A stretch of 64,000 nucleotides of DNA, from assembly GCF_014138605.1 (NCBI RefSeq), contig NZ_JACJHX010000001.1:651095-715094 (forward strand), read 5' to 3'. Source of the DNA: Peribacillus huizhouensis. Its GTDB lineage: Bacteria; Bacillota; Bacilli; Bacillales; DSM-1321. Below are positions 51,900-60,441 of this stretch, in pieces. The translations under genes and the position numbers were made by a program. The notes beneath the pieces are model-generated. The model made no database searches and was not told the origin of the DNA. It saw only the letters and a program-made list of their open reading frames with translations. Numbering within the stretch: position 1 is the stretch's first letter; each line of letters begins with the position of its first letter.

Positions 51900-52730
51900 T
51901 TAAAACTTCACTTCGTCAGGGTTTGATCCATAACGTTCATTAAGATTTAATGCATCAATTTTGTTCATCTCGTCCAAGCTTAATTCGAAGTCAAAACTTT
52001 TAGCATTCGCTTCAATTCTAGAAGGAGTAATTGATTTAGGTATAGCTATCGTACCATGCTGTAAATGCCATCTAATTAAGATTTGCGCGGCAGATTTATT
52101 ATGTTTTTTAGCTAAGTGATTGATGGTTGGTTCATCAATAAGATGTCCTTGACCAAGCGGACCCCATGCCTCAACTTTAATGTCATGCTTTTTACAAAAC
52201 TCTCTAATTTCAGGCTGTGAAAGACGTGGATGTAGCTCAATCTGATTTACAACTGGTTTAATTTCTGCATTTGCTAATAAGTTCTCCAAATGATGAACAT
52301 GGAAGTTACTTACCCCGATGGCACGTACACGGCCTTCCTTATAAAGAGTTTCAAGTGCTTTCCAAGTTTCAATATATTTATCTTGCCCTGGCCAATGAAT
52401 TAAGTATAAATCCAAATAATCAAGTCCAAGTCGTTCAAGGCTTGCTTCATATGCTTTTAAGGTTGATTCGTACCCCTGATCCGTATTCCAAACTTTAGAT
52501 GTGATGAAAAGTTCCTCACGAGGAATTCCGCTTTCTTTAATTGCCTGCCCCACACCTTCTTCATTTTTATAAATAGCAGCAGTATCGATGGAACGGTATC
52601 CTACTTCTAACGCTTTCTTTACTGATTCAACAGTTTGACTTCCATTTTCAACCTTGAAAACACCAAAACCGAGCTGTGGAATTTCTACACCGTTATGTAA
52701 TGTGATAGTTTCGCTTATACTTTTGATCAT
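51900..52730 (-). CDS. aldo/keto reductase (YtbE/YvgN-like)
   Basis: NADPH-dependent carbonyl reductase of 276 residues with a TIM-barrel fold. The catalytic tetrad is visible: Asp49 and Tyr54 (RSIDTAAIYKNE), Lys79 (LFITSKVWN) and His112 (DLYLIHWPG). The NADPH-binding end IAIPKSITPSRIEANAKSFD fits the Bacillus glyoxal/methylglyoxal reductases (AKR5G type). The physiological substrate is not certain. GAGGAGGTTATTCG precedes the ATG. Family A repeats lie on both sides (A14 downstream, A15 upstream). Confidence 0.92.
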   Translation of the reverse strand: MIKSISETITLHNGVEIPQLGFGVFKVENGSQTVESVKKALEVGYRSIDTAAIYKNEEGVGQAIKESGIPREELFITSKVWNTDQGYESTLKAYEASLERLGLDYLDLYLIHWPGQDKYIETWKALETLYKEGRVRAIGVSNFHVHHLENLLANAEIKPVVNQIELHPRLSQPEIREFCKKHDIKVEAWGPLGQGHLIDEPTINHLAKKHNKSAAQILIRWHLQHGTIAIPKSITPSRIEANAKSFDFELSLDEMNKIDALNLNERYGSNPDEVKF

Positions 52731-52800
52731 CGAATAACCTCCTCTATAATTACAAAGATTATACCATTAACTGGTTTCTTCTTCTAAAGAAATGGTTTGG

Positions 52801-53068
52801 ATAAAGTTAAAATTCAGTAGCAGAGGGAGTTCTTCAACCCATACTGATTGTTATTCCCGTTCTATAGTCGTTACTATCTCCGCACAGCGTAGGTAAATCG
52901 ACTCTAGAGCTTAGGTTCAATTACTCACAGATTAAGTACAACGCGTCCTCATGTCTTCTTCTGTGTGCCCCACAATCTGTTGGCGCAATCTATACCTTTG
53001 CGTAACTCTCGGTAAGTTTCACTGTATTTCACTAATCGGAGGTTTACTGTCCATTAATACAGGTAAAA
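52801..53068 (+). repeat. family A repeat, long degenerate copy A15
   Basis: About 270-bp copy: ATAAAGTTAAAATTCAGTAG at the left, CCATACTGATTGTTATTCCCG hairpin arm, CGTTACTATCTCCGCACAGCG, a middle with GTCTTCTTCTGTGTGCCCCACA and the right end TCCATTAATACAGGTAAAA. Drifted more than other copies. The remaining 230 bases before the DUF47 gene carry only A/T-rich DNA. Confidence 0.7.
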
Positions 53069-53331
53069 GAAAAGAACCGTTTTGTCTATATCCATTTCTC
53101 AAAAAATACATAACCTTATATTATAATTGAACTTTATTGATGTAGAAAGCACACATTATAATGTATTTTAAATTTTCTGTATTTGTTTTGTTAAGTTTTT
53201 GTAAATTTTCGTCGAAATATCTTCCCTATAACTAATAGAATTCGTTACAATAAGTTCGCTAATACTATACATAGGCTATTGCCTTTTAAATGTTAAATCT
53301 ATACCAATTCTGCTTTTATGGGGGTTTTCAA

Positions 53332-53952
53332 ATGGTTTTCAAATCAAAGAAAGACAAGTTCGCACATGCTCTTATTAATATTTCTCAAAATTTAAAAGAG
53401 AGCGCTGATTATTTTCATGATTTTAAATTGAAGAATGTTAGCGATCTTAAGGTTTTCTCAGAAATGATGAAAGAGTATGAGCATAAAGGCGATGATATGG
53501 TCCATGGCGTTATTACAGACTTAAATAATGCCTTCATTACGCCAATTGAGCGTGAAGATATCCTATTACTAACAATGAGCATGGACGATGTGTTAGATGG
53601 CCTTGAACACTGCGCTGCTTTGTTTGAAATGTATTCAATTATCCATGCGGATGAATATATGTTGAAGTTTGTCGAAGCGATTAAAGAATGTACGTATGAA
53701 ATTGAAAAATCTGTTGACCTTTTAACAACAAAAAAATTATTAGATATTCGTGAACACGCGATTAAAATTAAAGATTTGGAATCAGTTTGTGATGGAATTC
53801 AACGTCAATCCATTAAAAATCTGTTTTCAGTTGAAAAAGATCCAATTCGTATTATCCAATATAAAGAAATTTATGAAAGCCTTGAAGAAATTGCTGACCA
53901 TTGTCAGACTGTCGCCAATACACTTGAAACTATTATCATGAAAAACGCGTAA
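53332..53952 (+). CDS. DUF47 (PhoU-like) regulator of phosphate transporter
   Basis: Helical, cytoplasmic PhoU-like protein of 206 residues; members sit before Pit transporters and are thought to modulate them. Seen: ENLKESADYF-type helix, EYEHKGDDMVHGVI with the conserved acidic/His metal site (about 50-65), FITPIEREDIL and DVLDGLEH, ending in EIADHCQTVANTLE. I chose ATG 53332 (MVFKSKKDKF) because TGGGGGT lies upstream; a frame from 53290 is less likely. The pit gene follows after 14 bases, so they form an operon. Confidence 0.88.
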   Translation: MVFKSKKDKFAHALINISQNLKESADYFHDFKLKNVSDLKVFSEMMKEYEHKGDDMVHGVITDLNNAFITPIEREDILLLTMSMDDVLDGLEHCAALFEMYSIIHADEYMLKFVEAIKECTYEIEKSVDLLTTKKLLDIREHAIKIKDLESVCDGIQRQSIKNLFSVEKDPIRIIQYKEIYESLEEIADHCQTVANTLETIIMKNA

Positions 53953-53966
53953 GGAGTCTTCCACAT

Positions 53967-54965
53967 ATGGATAGTTTATTTCTATTAACGATATTAATCG
54001 TCATCTTTGCACTTGGATTTGACTTTATCAATGGTTTCCATGATACAGCCAATGCCATTGCAACTTCTGTTTCAACGAAAGCTCTTAAACCACGCCATGC
54101 GATTATCTTAGCTGCAACAATGAACTTCGTTGGTGCTATGACATTCACAGGCGTTGCCAAAACCATAACAAAAGACATCGTTGACCCGTTTACCATACCG
54201 AATGGTTCCACTGTCATTCTTGCTGCCCTTATTGCAGCCATTGCTTGGAATTTAATCACTTGGTATTACGGAATTCCTAGCAGTTCTTCTCATGCTTTGA
54301 TTGGTTCAATTGCAGGCGCAGCGATTGCGGCGGCTGGTTTTACAGAAATTAAATGGAGCGGATTTTTAAAGATCCTTCAAGCTCTAATCATTTCACCAAT
54401 TCTCGCATTTGCGGTTGGATTTATCGTTTATTCCATTATTAAAGTGATCTTTAAAAATAATAATTTAACAAAAACTAACAAGCAATTCCGTACGATTCAA
54501 ATTGCTACGGCAGCCCTTCAATCGTACTCACATGGAACAAATGACGCTCAAAAAGCTATGGGAATTATCACTCTTGCTTTAATAACAAATGGCTACACAA
54601 CATCCAGTGACATTCCATTCTGGGTACAATTCTCTTGTGCGCTGGCAATGGGTCTTGGTACATCGGTCGGTGGTTGGAAAATCATTAAAACTGTTGGTGG
54701 AAAAATCATGAAAATCCGTCCTGTAAATGGAGTTGCTGCCGATTTAACTGGCGCTGCCATTATCTTCGGAGCAACACTTATTCACTTACCGGTTAGTACA
54801 ACTCATGTTATCTCTTCATCTATCCTTGGTGTCGGTTCTGCTCACCGGATTAAAGGTGTGAAATGGGGTACTGCCAAGAGCATGATTATTACTTGGTTTA
54901 TCACATTACCGATTTCAGCAACGCTTGCAGGTTTGATTTACTTCATCCTTCATTTATTTTTATAA
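53967..54965 (+). CDS. pit: low-affinity inorganic phosphate transporter (Pit family)
   Basis: PiT/PHO4 transporter of 332 residues with about ten membrane segments, moving metal-phosphate with protons or Na+. Both internal repeats carry the family signature: FDFINGFHDTANAIATS near the N-terminus and the second repeat QSYSHGTNDAQKAMGII at about 187-203, with STTHVISSSILG further on. AAGGAGTCTTCC precedes the ATG. Operon with the DUF47 gene. Together with phoU at 11.7 kb the window has two PhoU-type proteins. An intrinsic terminator follows. Confidence 0.93.
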   Translation: MDSLFLLTILIVIFALGFDFINGFHDTANAIATSVSTKALKPRHAIILAATMNFVGAMTFTGVAKTITKDIVDPFTIPNGSTVILAALIAAIAWNLITWYYGIPSSSSHALIGSIAGAAIAAAGFTEIKWSGFLKILQALIISPILAFAVGFIVYSIIKVIFKNNNLTKTNKQFRTIQIATAALQSYSHGTNDAQKAMGIITLALITNGYTTSSDIPFWVQFSCALAMGLGTSVGGWKIIKTVGGKIMKIRPVNGVAADLTGAAIIFGATLIHLPVSTTHVISSSILGVGSAHRIKGVKWGTAKSMIITWFITLPISATLAGLIYFILHLFL

Positions 54966-54975
54966 TACTTTTAAG

Positions 54976-55011
54976 CTCCTTTCCGTGCTAATAAGCGGAA
55001 GGGTTTTTTTA
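54976..55011 (+). terminator. intrinsic terminator of the DUF47-pit operon
   Basis: CCTTTCCGT-GCTAATA-AGCGGAAGGG followed by seven T residues, about ten bases after the stop codon. Confidence 0.88.
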
Positions 55012-55127
55012 TTGCCCAAATTTTTCATTTCCCCCTTTTCATAAAACTAATTCTTTCTTATATATCAAAAAGTAGATTAAAATTAAATATATGAAAAATA
55101 ACTTTTTATTAAGGGGAAATTAATCAT

Positions 55128-56384
55128 ATGCATGGTGGGGAGAAAAATCGAGACATTTTCAAAGGGTTATTTGGTGATATGATGGAATTTGCTGACCGAA
55201 TCAGTTCCGTTCTGGGCGGACCAGTTACCATCGAAGACGGCAACCATCGATTACTAGCTTATAGTAGGCATGAAGATACGACCGATTTAGCGAGAATTTC
55301 TACAATACTTGGCAGAAGAGTGCCTGAAAAGGTAATTAATCGCTTATGGAATGAGGGCGTCATTCCTGCCCTTTTAGATGGGGATGTTCCTATTAAAGTC
55401 AGCTCTATTGAAGGTGTTGGTCTCGGGAATCGAGCTGCTGTTTCGATACGGAAAAACAAAGATGTACTAGGGTTTATATGGGTTCTTGAAGTGAATCAGC
55501 CATTTACAGGAGAAGATTTACAATTTCTACAATTAGCAGCCCAGGAAGCCAAAAATCAGCTGCTACAGCATCAATTAAAGAAACAACAGAAAGATGCAAA
55601 TAATAAGGAATTCTTATGGAGACTTCTTACCGGCCATTTCCAAGGAGAAAATGATATTAAAGAAGCCCTATCTAAGTATTCGCTTCCGATACCAACCCTC
55701 TTTTCCATCATCGTATTCGAATTTCCAGAAATCATTGATGAAAAAGTTGAACGACATATTTATTATATGCTTACTATCACGCAAAAGATTAGAGTGTACT
55801 TATTTATGACTGATCAGAACAAGCTCATTTTATTGAATGTTACAGACGATGTCGAACAACTTTCTACTTCGGTACATTCATTTATTCCTTTCTTCATTAG
55901 GGAAATGAAAAGCCGCTTCGGTGTGGAAGGAATTCTAGGCAGCTCAGGCCTTTCCTACTCTCATCTTTCCAACGGGATTAATAGCTATCAAGAAGCCCTT
56001 TATACCTTAAAAATTAAAATGGCATTTCCTGAGGATACCACCTCGATTATTTATTATGAAGACCTGGGATTATACAAAGAGTTCGATTATTTTTTACAAC
56101 AAAGATCAGCTGTTCAACAAGTGCATCCCTCGATAACTAAATTAGAAAAATATGATTCAAAACACCAGACCGAGTTATTGCGGACGCTTGAAGTTTATTT
56201 TGATAGAGACTGCAGCCAAAATGATGCCGCAAAACAGCTGCATATCCATGTAAATACACTTAACTATCGCTTGAAACGAATTGTAGAAATTGGACATGTT
56301 CGTCTGAATGATCCTATGCAAAAAATGACCATCTTTCTCGAATTAAAAATTAGGCATTATAAAGACTTTTTAAGAAAAAAATAA
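55128..56384 (+). CDS. adeR: AdeR-like PucR-family transcriptional activator
   Basis: Regulator of 418 residues with an N-terminal sensory region (about 15-155, GAF-like by pattern), a middle GGDEF-like remnant region typical of CdaR proteins and a C-terminal PucR helix-turn-helix (DAAKQLHIHVNTLNYRLKRI, about 370-390). In Bacillus subtilis AdeR (YukF) activates ald and lies beside it; here the ald gene is two genes downstream, so the same role is likely. AAGGGGAAATTAATC precedes the ATG. Only 16 bases separate it from the EcsC-family gene. Confidence 0.82.
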   Translation: MHGGEKNRDIFKGLFGDMMEFADRISSVLGGPVTIEDGNHRLLAYSRHEDTTDLARISTILGRRVPEKVINRLWNEGVIPALLDGDVPIKVSSIEGVGLGNRAAVSIRKNKDVLGFIWVLEVNQPFTGEDLQFLQLAAQEAKNQLLQHQLKKQQKDANNKEFLWRLLTGHFQGENDIKEALSKYSLPIPTLFSIIVFEFPEIIDEKVERHIYYMLTITQKIRVYLFMTDQNKLILLNVTDDVEQLSTSVHSFIPFFIREMKSRFGVEGILGSSGLSYSHLSNGINSYQEALYTLKIKMAFPEDTTSIIYYEDLGLYKEFDYFLQQRSAVQQVHPSITKLEKYDSKHQTELLRTLEVYFDRDCSQNDAAKQLHIHVNTLNYRLKRIVEIGHVRLNDPMQKMTIFLELKIRHYKDFLRKK

Positions 56385-56400
56385 AAGGATGGGATAATCC

Positions 56401-57225
56401 TTGAACAATGAATCAAAAGAATATTTAGAATCAGAACTGCAAATTATAAACAAATGGGAAAAGGAGCAAAAAGGGTTATGGTTTTGGGAGAAAATTGGAC
56501 GTTTACCCTTTAAGTTACTTGATAAAGCAACCCCGGCATTTATTCAAGACAAGATCGCTCTCTTTCTGGATGAATTAGGAAGCTTCGTTCAAAGTGGCGG
56601 GCAGTATTTAACGAAAGAACAGTCCGTCTTTAAGCGAATTGAAGGTTATATCCCAGGAAAATCCATTAAATCTGTGGAAGAGTGCGCAAATGTTTCGCTA
56701 CATGTCATGAGTTCTGTAAGCGAAGACATAAAAAAAACCAATAGCAAGCTTGCAACAGTACAAGGGGCATCTACTGGAATTGGAGGGATTTTCACGCTGA
56801 CCATTGACGTCCCTTTATTATTAAGTTTGTCTTTAAAAACCTTACAGGATATCTCACTAGCATATGGTTTTGATCCGAAAGACAAAGAAGAACGAGTTTT
56901 TATTGTTAAGTGCTTGCAATTTGCGACAGCAGATATCGTTGGCAAAGAAGCGATATTAAATGATTTATCCTCATTTCACAGCAATGAACAAGTTGGTCGG
57001 AAGGAAATGGTAAGTCAGCTTCAAGGTTGGCGTGAAGTCGTCTATACATATCGCGATCAATTTGGTTGGAAGAAACTCCTGCAAATGATTCCGATTGCCG
57101 GGATGGTCTTTGGAGCTTTTACCAATCGGAGCATGATTGCAGACGTAGCTGAAGTTGGTAATATGCTTTATCGGAAACGCCGGATTTTGCTGCGATTAGA
57201 AGCAAAGCAAAAACAGATTCATTGA
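56401..57225 (+). CDS. EcsC-family protein
   Basis: A 274-residue protein matching the EcsC family pattern: basic N-terminal helical segment with aromatic residues (QKGLWFWEKIGRLPFKLLDK), hydrophobic middle (STGIGGIFTLTIDVPLLLSLSL) and MIPIAGMVFGAFTNRSMIADVAEVGN near the C-terminus. It is the third-subunit-type protein first named from the ecs ABC transporter operon; its biochemical role is unknown. Here it is not with ecsAB but lies between adeR and ald, with a TTG start and AAAGGATGGG upstream. Co-transcription with adeR is likely. Confidence 0.82.
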   Translation: MNNESKEYLESELQIINKWEKEQKGLWFWEKIGRLPFKLLDKATPAFIQDKIALFLDELGSFVQSGGQYLTKEQSVFKRIEGYIPGKSIKSVEECANVSLHVMSSVSEDIKKTNSKLATVQGASTGIGGIFTLTIDVPLLLSLSLKTLQDISLAYGFDPKDKEERVFIVKCLQFATADIVGKEAILNDLSSFHSNEQVGRKEMVSQLQGWREVVYTYRDQFGWKKLLQMIPIAGMVFGAFTNRSMIADVAEVGNMLYRKRRILLRLEAKQKQIH

Positions 57226-57231
57226 GTGTTT

Positions 57232-57304
57232 GTGAAATTCCACAAATATTCATTTTAGAATTTTCTAATTTCACATATCATATTTTTTCTGATGCAGTTA
57301 TAAT
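57232..57304 (+). promoter_or_regulatory. ald promoter with candidate activator site
   Basis: TATAAT (57299-57304) is a good -10, but the -35 zone (TATCAT) is poor, as in activator-dependent promoters. Upstream lie a long inverted repeat, GTGAAATT (57232-57239) and AATTTCAC (57267-57274), and inside it TTAGAA-TT-TTCTAA (57255-57268). This placement, just above the -35, suits AdeR binding. Confidence 0.5.
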
Positions 57305-57349
57305 TTGTGTACAAAGAGTAATTTTCTTTTGAAATGGAGTGATTTAATT

Positions 57350-58483
57350 ATGCGAATTGGAATCCCTATGGAAATAAAAAACAACGAAAATCGTGTTGCT
57401 ATTACTCCTGCCGGTGTTGTCGCTTTACGTAACGCTGGTCATGAAGTATATGTTGAAAAAAATGCTGGTGTAGGAAGCAGCTTTTCAGATGAATCTTATC
57501 TAGCTGCTGGAGCTATTATTGCTGAAACAGCCGAAGATGTTTGGTCCACATCGGAAATGATTCTTAAAGTAAAAGAACCTATCGCGTCAGAATATCAATA
57601 TTTTCGAAAAGATTTAATTCTTTTCACATATCTACACCTAGCTGCGGACTATAATTTAACTAAAGCGCTTAAAGATAGTGGTGTTTTGGCAATTGCCTAT
57701 GAAACAGTTTCCGTGCACAACACGCTTCCATTATTGACGCCAATGAGTGAAGTTGCAGGTAGAATGGCTGCACAAATAGGCGCTCAATTTCTAGAAAAAC
57801 CTCATGGCGGTAAAGGAATTTTATTAAGTGGTGTTCCTGGTGTAAAACGTGGAAAAGTAACAATTATCGGTGGTGGAGTTGTCGGTACGAATGCGGCGAA
57901 AATAGCCGTCGGTTTAGGAGCAGATGTCACGATTATTGATCTCAGCCCTGACCGTCTTCGTCAATTAGATGATATCTTTGGTAATCAAATTTCCACATTA
58001 ATTTCTAACCCATATAATATAGCACAAGCTGTATCTGAATCTGATTTAGTCATTGGTGCCGTATTGATTCCTGGGGCAAAGGCACCTAAGCTTGTTACAG
58101 AAGAAATGGTAAAAGCGATGTCTCCTGGTTCTGTTGTCATTGATGTTGCAGTTGACCAAGGTGGAATTTTTGAAACGGTCACCAAAATTACCACTCACGA
58201 TCAACCGACATATGTGAAGCATGGAGTAGTCCATTATGCCGTCGCAAACATGCCTGGAGCTGTCCCAACTACTTCAACAATTGCCTTAACAAATGTAACA
58301 ATCCCGTACGCACTGCAGATTGCCAATAAAGGAGCCGTGACAGCCATTCTTGAAAACGAAGCTCTGGCAAAAGGAGTAAACGTCGCAAACGGCGAAATTA
58401 CCTTCGAGGCAGTAGCCAAAGACCTCGGCTTTAAGTACGTACACGTTGAAACCGCATTAAAAAACGAAAATATTAATGCATAA
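57350..58483 (+). CDS. ald: alanine dehydrogenase
   Basis: NAD-dependent L-alanine dehydrogenase of 377 residues: L-alanine to pyruvate and ammonia, needed for alanine use and normal sporulation in Bacillus. Seen: [20 protein letters not shown] at the start, catalytic Lys75 (ILKVKEP) and His96 (TYLHLAAD), both at the classical residue numbers, and the NAD-binding loop [15 protein letters not shown] (about 173-187). I chose ATG 57350 because ATGGAGTG lies upstream and numbering then agrees with the family. Its promoter carries a candidate AdeR site; B11 follows as terminator. Confidence 0.97.
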   Translation: MRIGIPMEIKNNENRVAITPAGVVALRNAGHEVYVEKNAGVGSSFSDESYLAAGAIIAETAEDVWSTSEMILKVKEPIASEYQYFRKDLILFTYLHLAADYNLTKALKDSGVLAIAYETVSVHNTLPLLTPMSEVAGRMAAQIGAQFLEKPHGGKGILLSGVPGVKRGKVTIIGGGVVGTNAAKIAVGLGADVTIIDLSPDRLRQLDDIFGNQISTLISNPYNIAQAVSESDLVIGAVLIPGAKAPKLVTEEMVKAMSPGSVVIDVAVDQGGIFETVTKITTHDQPTYVKHGVVHYAVANMPGAVPTTSTIALTNVTIPYALQIANKGAVTAILENEALAKGVNVANGEITFEAVAKDLGFKYVHVETALKNENINA

Positions 58484-58539
58484 ACAACCTAAAACATCAA
58501 AACCCTCTTAGAACTACTCACAAATGAAAAAAACAGTGA

Positions 58540-58651
58540 TAAGAGTCTACTCAAAGGGTCTGGCTTCACACTCTATACACCGTTAATCGTGACATGTTCA
58601 CGTCTTAAACGATTTATAGTAGATGTGGGTCCGGACCCTTTTGTTTTGAAC
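58540..58651. repeat. family B fold-back element B11 after ald
   Basis: AAGAGTCTACTCAAAGGGTCTGGCTTCACACTCTATACACCGTTAAT-type left arm (first 20 bases AAGAGTCTACTCAAAGGGTC) and right arm GATGTGGGTCCGGACCCTTTTG. Same middle as B3 and B4 (CTCTATACACCGTT, AAACGATTTATAGT). Confidence 0.8.
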
Positions 58652-58874
58652 ATTCTTTCAAAAATTTGATATTTATCGATTGATTATTACGTTCATCTTT
58701 AGTTTTACGTTTATCCCAATCTACTTAACCTTCAGTTAAAAACAATGATGGAAGTTTCAGTTGATTAATACGCCTCAAGTCTTAGCAATAAATAATTCCT
58801 CCGCTCATTGTTTAAACAGCAGTATTTCCCTAAAATAAACTTATCGAAAACAAATCGCTAACGGAGGTTTTATT

Positions 58875-59732
58875 GTGAAAAATTATCTAATGATTTTTCT
58901 TGTGGTTATCGGGATTGGCCTATTATTTACAATATCCAATACAATTCCATCGCTTTTTAATCATGCGGAATCAAATCAGGCAAAAATAACAAAAGAAATA
59001 GATACACTTGATTTTCACATTTCAAGTGTAGAGGCGATAGTCGTCCCAGAAAAAAGGTCAAATATACAAGCTAAGTTAAGTGGCAAGGGTACTGTCAACG
59101 TGAGACAAAAAGGGAATAAAATAATAATAGAATACAAGCGTAAATGGTTTGAGCAAATTGGATTTTTCAGTTCCCCTAAACTTACGGTTTATATTCCTGA
59201 AGATTACAATAAAAGCATGGACATTTCCGTGTCATCTGGCAGCTTAAAGTTTGCTGGTGACTCAAAGAATCATCCAATGGAACTTAAAGATCTTTCAATA
59301 AACATCGGATCAGGACACGCAGATTTATCCAATCTTACGGTAGATACCTTTACTTCCGTAGTTTCATCTGGAAATTTTGAAGTGAACTCTGTTACATCAA
59401 ATGCTGGAGACTTTGACGTGAGCTCTGGTAGACTGGTTGTCAAACATTATAGTGGTGAACTGCAAGCTGAGGTTTCGTCTGGCCTTCTTAATATCCAACT
59501 TGATGAATTAACCGGTCCAGCTGACGTTACAGTAAGTTCAGGTTCCGTCAAATTAGATTTACCTGAAGACGCGGATTTTACTCTTCATGGCAAAGTTAGC
59601 AGTGGTGTCATTCATAATAACTTTCAATTAAAAAACGAAATAACATCAGATAAGAAAATTGCGGGAACGTATGGCTCTGGCAAATATCCGGTGAACCTAC
59701 AAGTTTCGAGCGGAGCCGTCACTGTTCATTAA
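58875..59732 (+). CDS. DUF4097-family beta-strand repeat protein (LiaG-like)
   Basis: Membrane-anchored extracytoplasmic protein of 285 residues. One N-terminal membrane segment (about 3-27), then a beta-solenoid-like region with repeated 'VSSG' turns (for example SVSSGSLKFAG, SVVSSGNFEVNS, EVSSGLLNIQ, TVSSGSVKLD) typical of DUF4097. LiaG of the Bacillus lia operon belongs here, but no lia genes are nearby. GGAGGTTTTATT precedes the GTG start. It is monocistronic, 390 bases after ald, with only B11 and A/T-rich DNA between. Confidence 0.82.
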   Translation: MKNYLMIFLVVIGIGLLFTISNTIPSLFNHAESNQAKITKEIDTLDFHISSVEAIVVPEKRSNIQAKLSGKGTVNVRQKGNKIIIEYKRKWFEQIGFFSSPKLTVYIPEDYNKSMDISVSSGSLKFAGDSKNHPMELKDLSINIGSGHADLSNLTVDTFTSVVSSGNFEVNSVTSNAGDFDVSSGRLVVKHYSGELQAEVSSGLLNIQLDELTGPADVTVSSGSVKLDLPEDADFTLHGKVSSGVIHNNFQLKNEITSDKKIAGTYGSGKYPVNLQVSSGAVTVH

Positions 59733-59845
59733 GTGCCCTTGTTCATTTATCCAGCAAAATATTGGAACCCCCTGCTAAAATGTATGACTACCAGAAGTAT
59801 CACATATAGATGAAAGTAGCTTGTGATAAAAAAAAGGGGGGGATA

Positions 59846-60155
59846 ATGGCAAATGAATTTGTAACTAGGTCATTAGACTTTAGTCATGATTTTGATCAAC
59901 TGATGTACCAAGCAATGGATTTGGAGCATATAAGACCAGAATCTGAAACACCTCCTTCTAGACCAATTTTTAGACCAAAACAGAGCTTCCGTCGTTTCAC
60001 TAAGGGACTTCAAGAAAACAGCGCGAGATTTAATCGAAGCATGCCGGATAAAAAGTAATATCCACCCTCTTCTAGCTGATCATGTATTTAGGGAAGCAGA
60101 AAGGTTTATTGAAATTATCGATATGTTCGAAGCTCATCTTCAAAATAGTCATTGA
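59846..60155 (+). pseudogene. decayed DUF2935 gene (internal deletion and frameshift)
   Basis: The start region is intact: AAAGGGGGGGATA before ATG and MANEFVTRSL, the usual DUF2935 beginning. The frame then jumps to DFSHDFDQLMYQAMDLEHIR, which belongs to the second half of such proteins, so about 170 residues are deleted. Near 59930-59960 the frame is lost: the annotated frame ends at 60058, while the +1 frame continues with DQNLKHLLLDQFLDQN, SLRDFKKTARDLIEACRIKS, then HPLLADHVFREAERF and a TGA at 60153-60155. These are the conserved DUF2935 C-terminal helices. Intact members are about 260-280 residues, helical, ferritin-like and spore-associated in Bacillus. Confidence 0.8.
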
Positions 60156-60187
60156 TCATCTTCTTTAAGAAAATGCAAGAAATTACA

Positions 60188-60232
60188 AAAAGGAAGTTTC
60201 CCATTTTTTGGGGTGGAAGCTTTCTTTTTTTG
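60188..60232 (+). terminator. intrinsic terminator after the DUF2935 remnant
   Basis: AAAGGAAGTTTCCC and GGGTGGAAGCTTTC pair, followed by seven T residues. Its survival fits recent decay of the upstream gene. Confidence 0.75.
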
Positions 60233-60320
60233 CTTTATTAAACTTGTCTGTTGATTGGAACGTAAGGCATTCATTCTAATCAACAGAGTGCAAAAATCAA
60301 CAATGAGGTTTAATATAGCC
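60232..60320 (+). repeat. family D MITE, short copy D4
   Basis: GCTTTATTAAACTTGTCTGT at the left and GAGGTTTAATATAGCC at the right, with only GATTGGAACGTAAGGC and TCTAATCAAC inside; the GC-rich core is deleted. Confidence 0.75.
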
Positions 60321-60441
60321 TTTTTATAGTAAATAATCAATAAACGACACCATTAGATGTTTATATTGAATTCTACTTAGCAAAGATTGTTTTTTTGTTC
60401 GCTCGACTACAATGCTATTTCCCATTTTTTTAGATTTTTAC

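Noticed and set aside
56401..57225. EcsC-family gene as part of a defence system
   Set aside because: Neighbours are metabolic (adeR and ald); no nuclease, ATPase or reverse transcriptase gene is linked.
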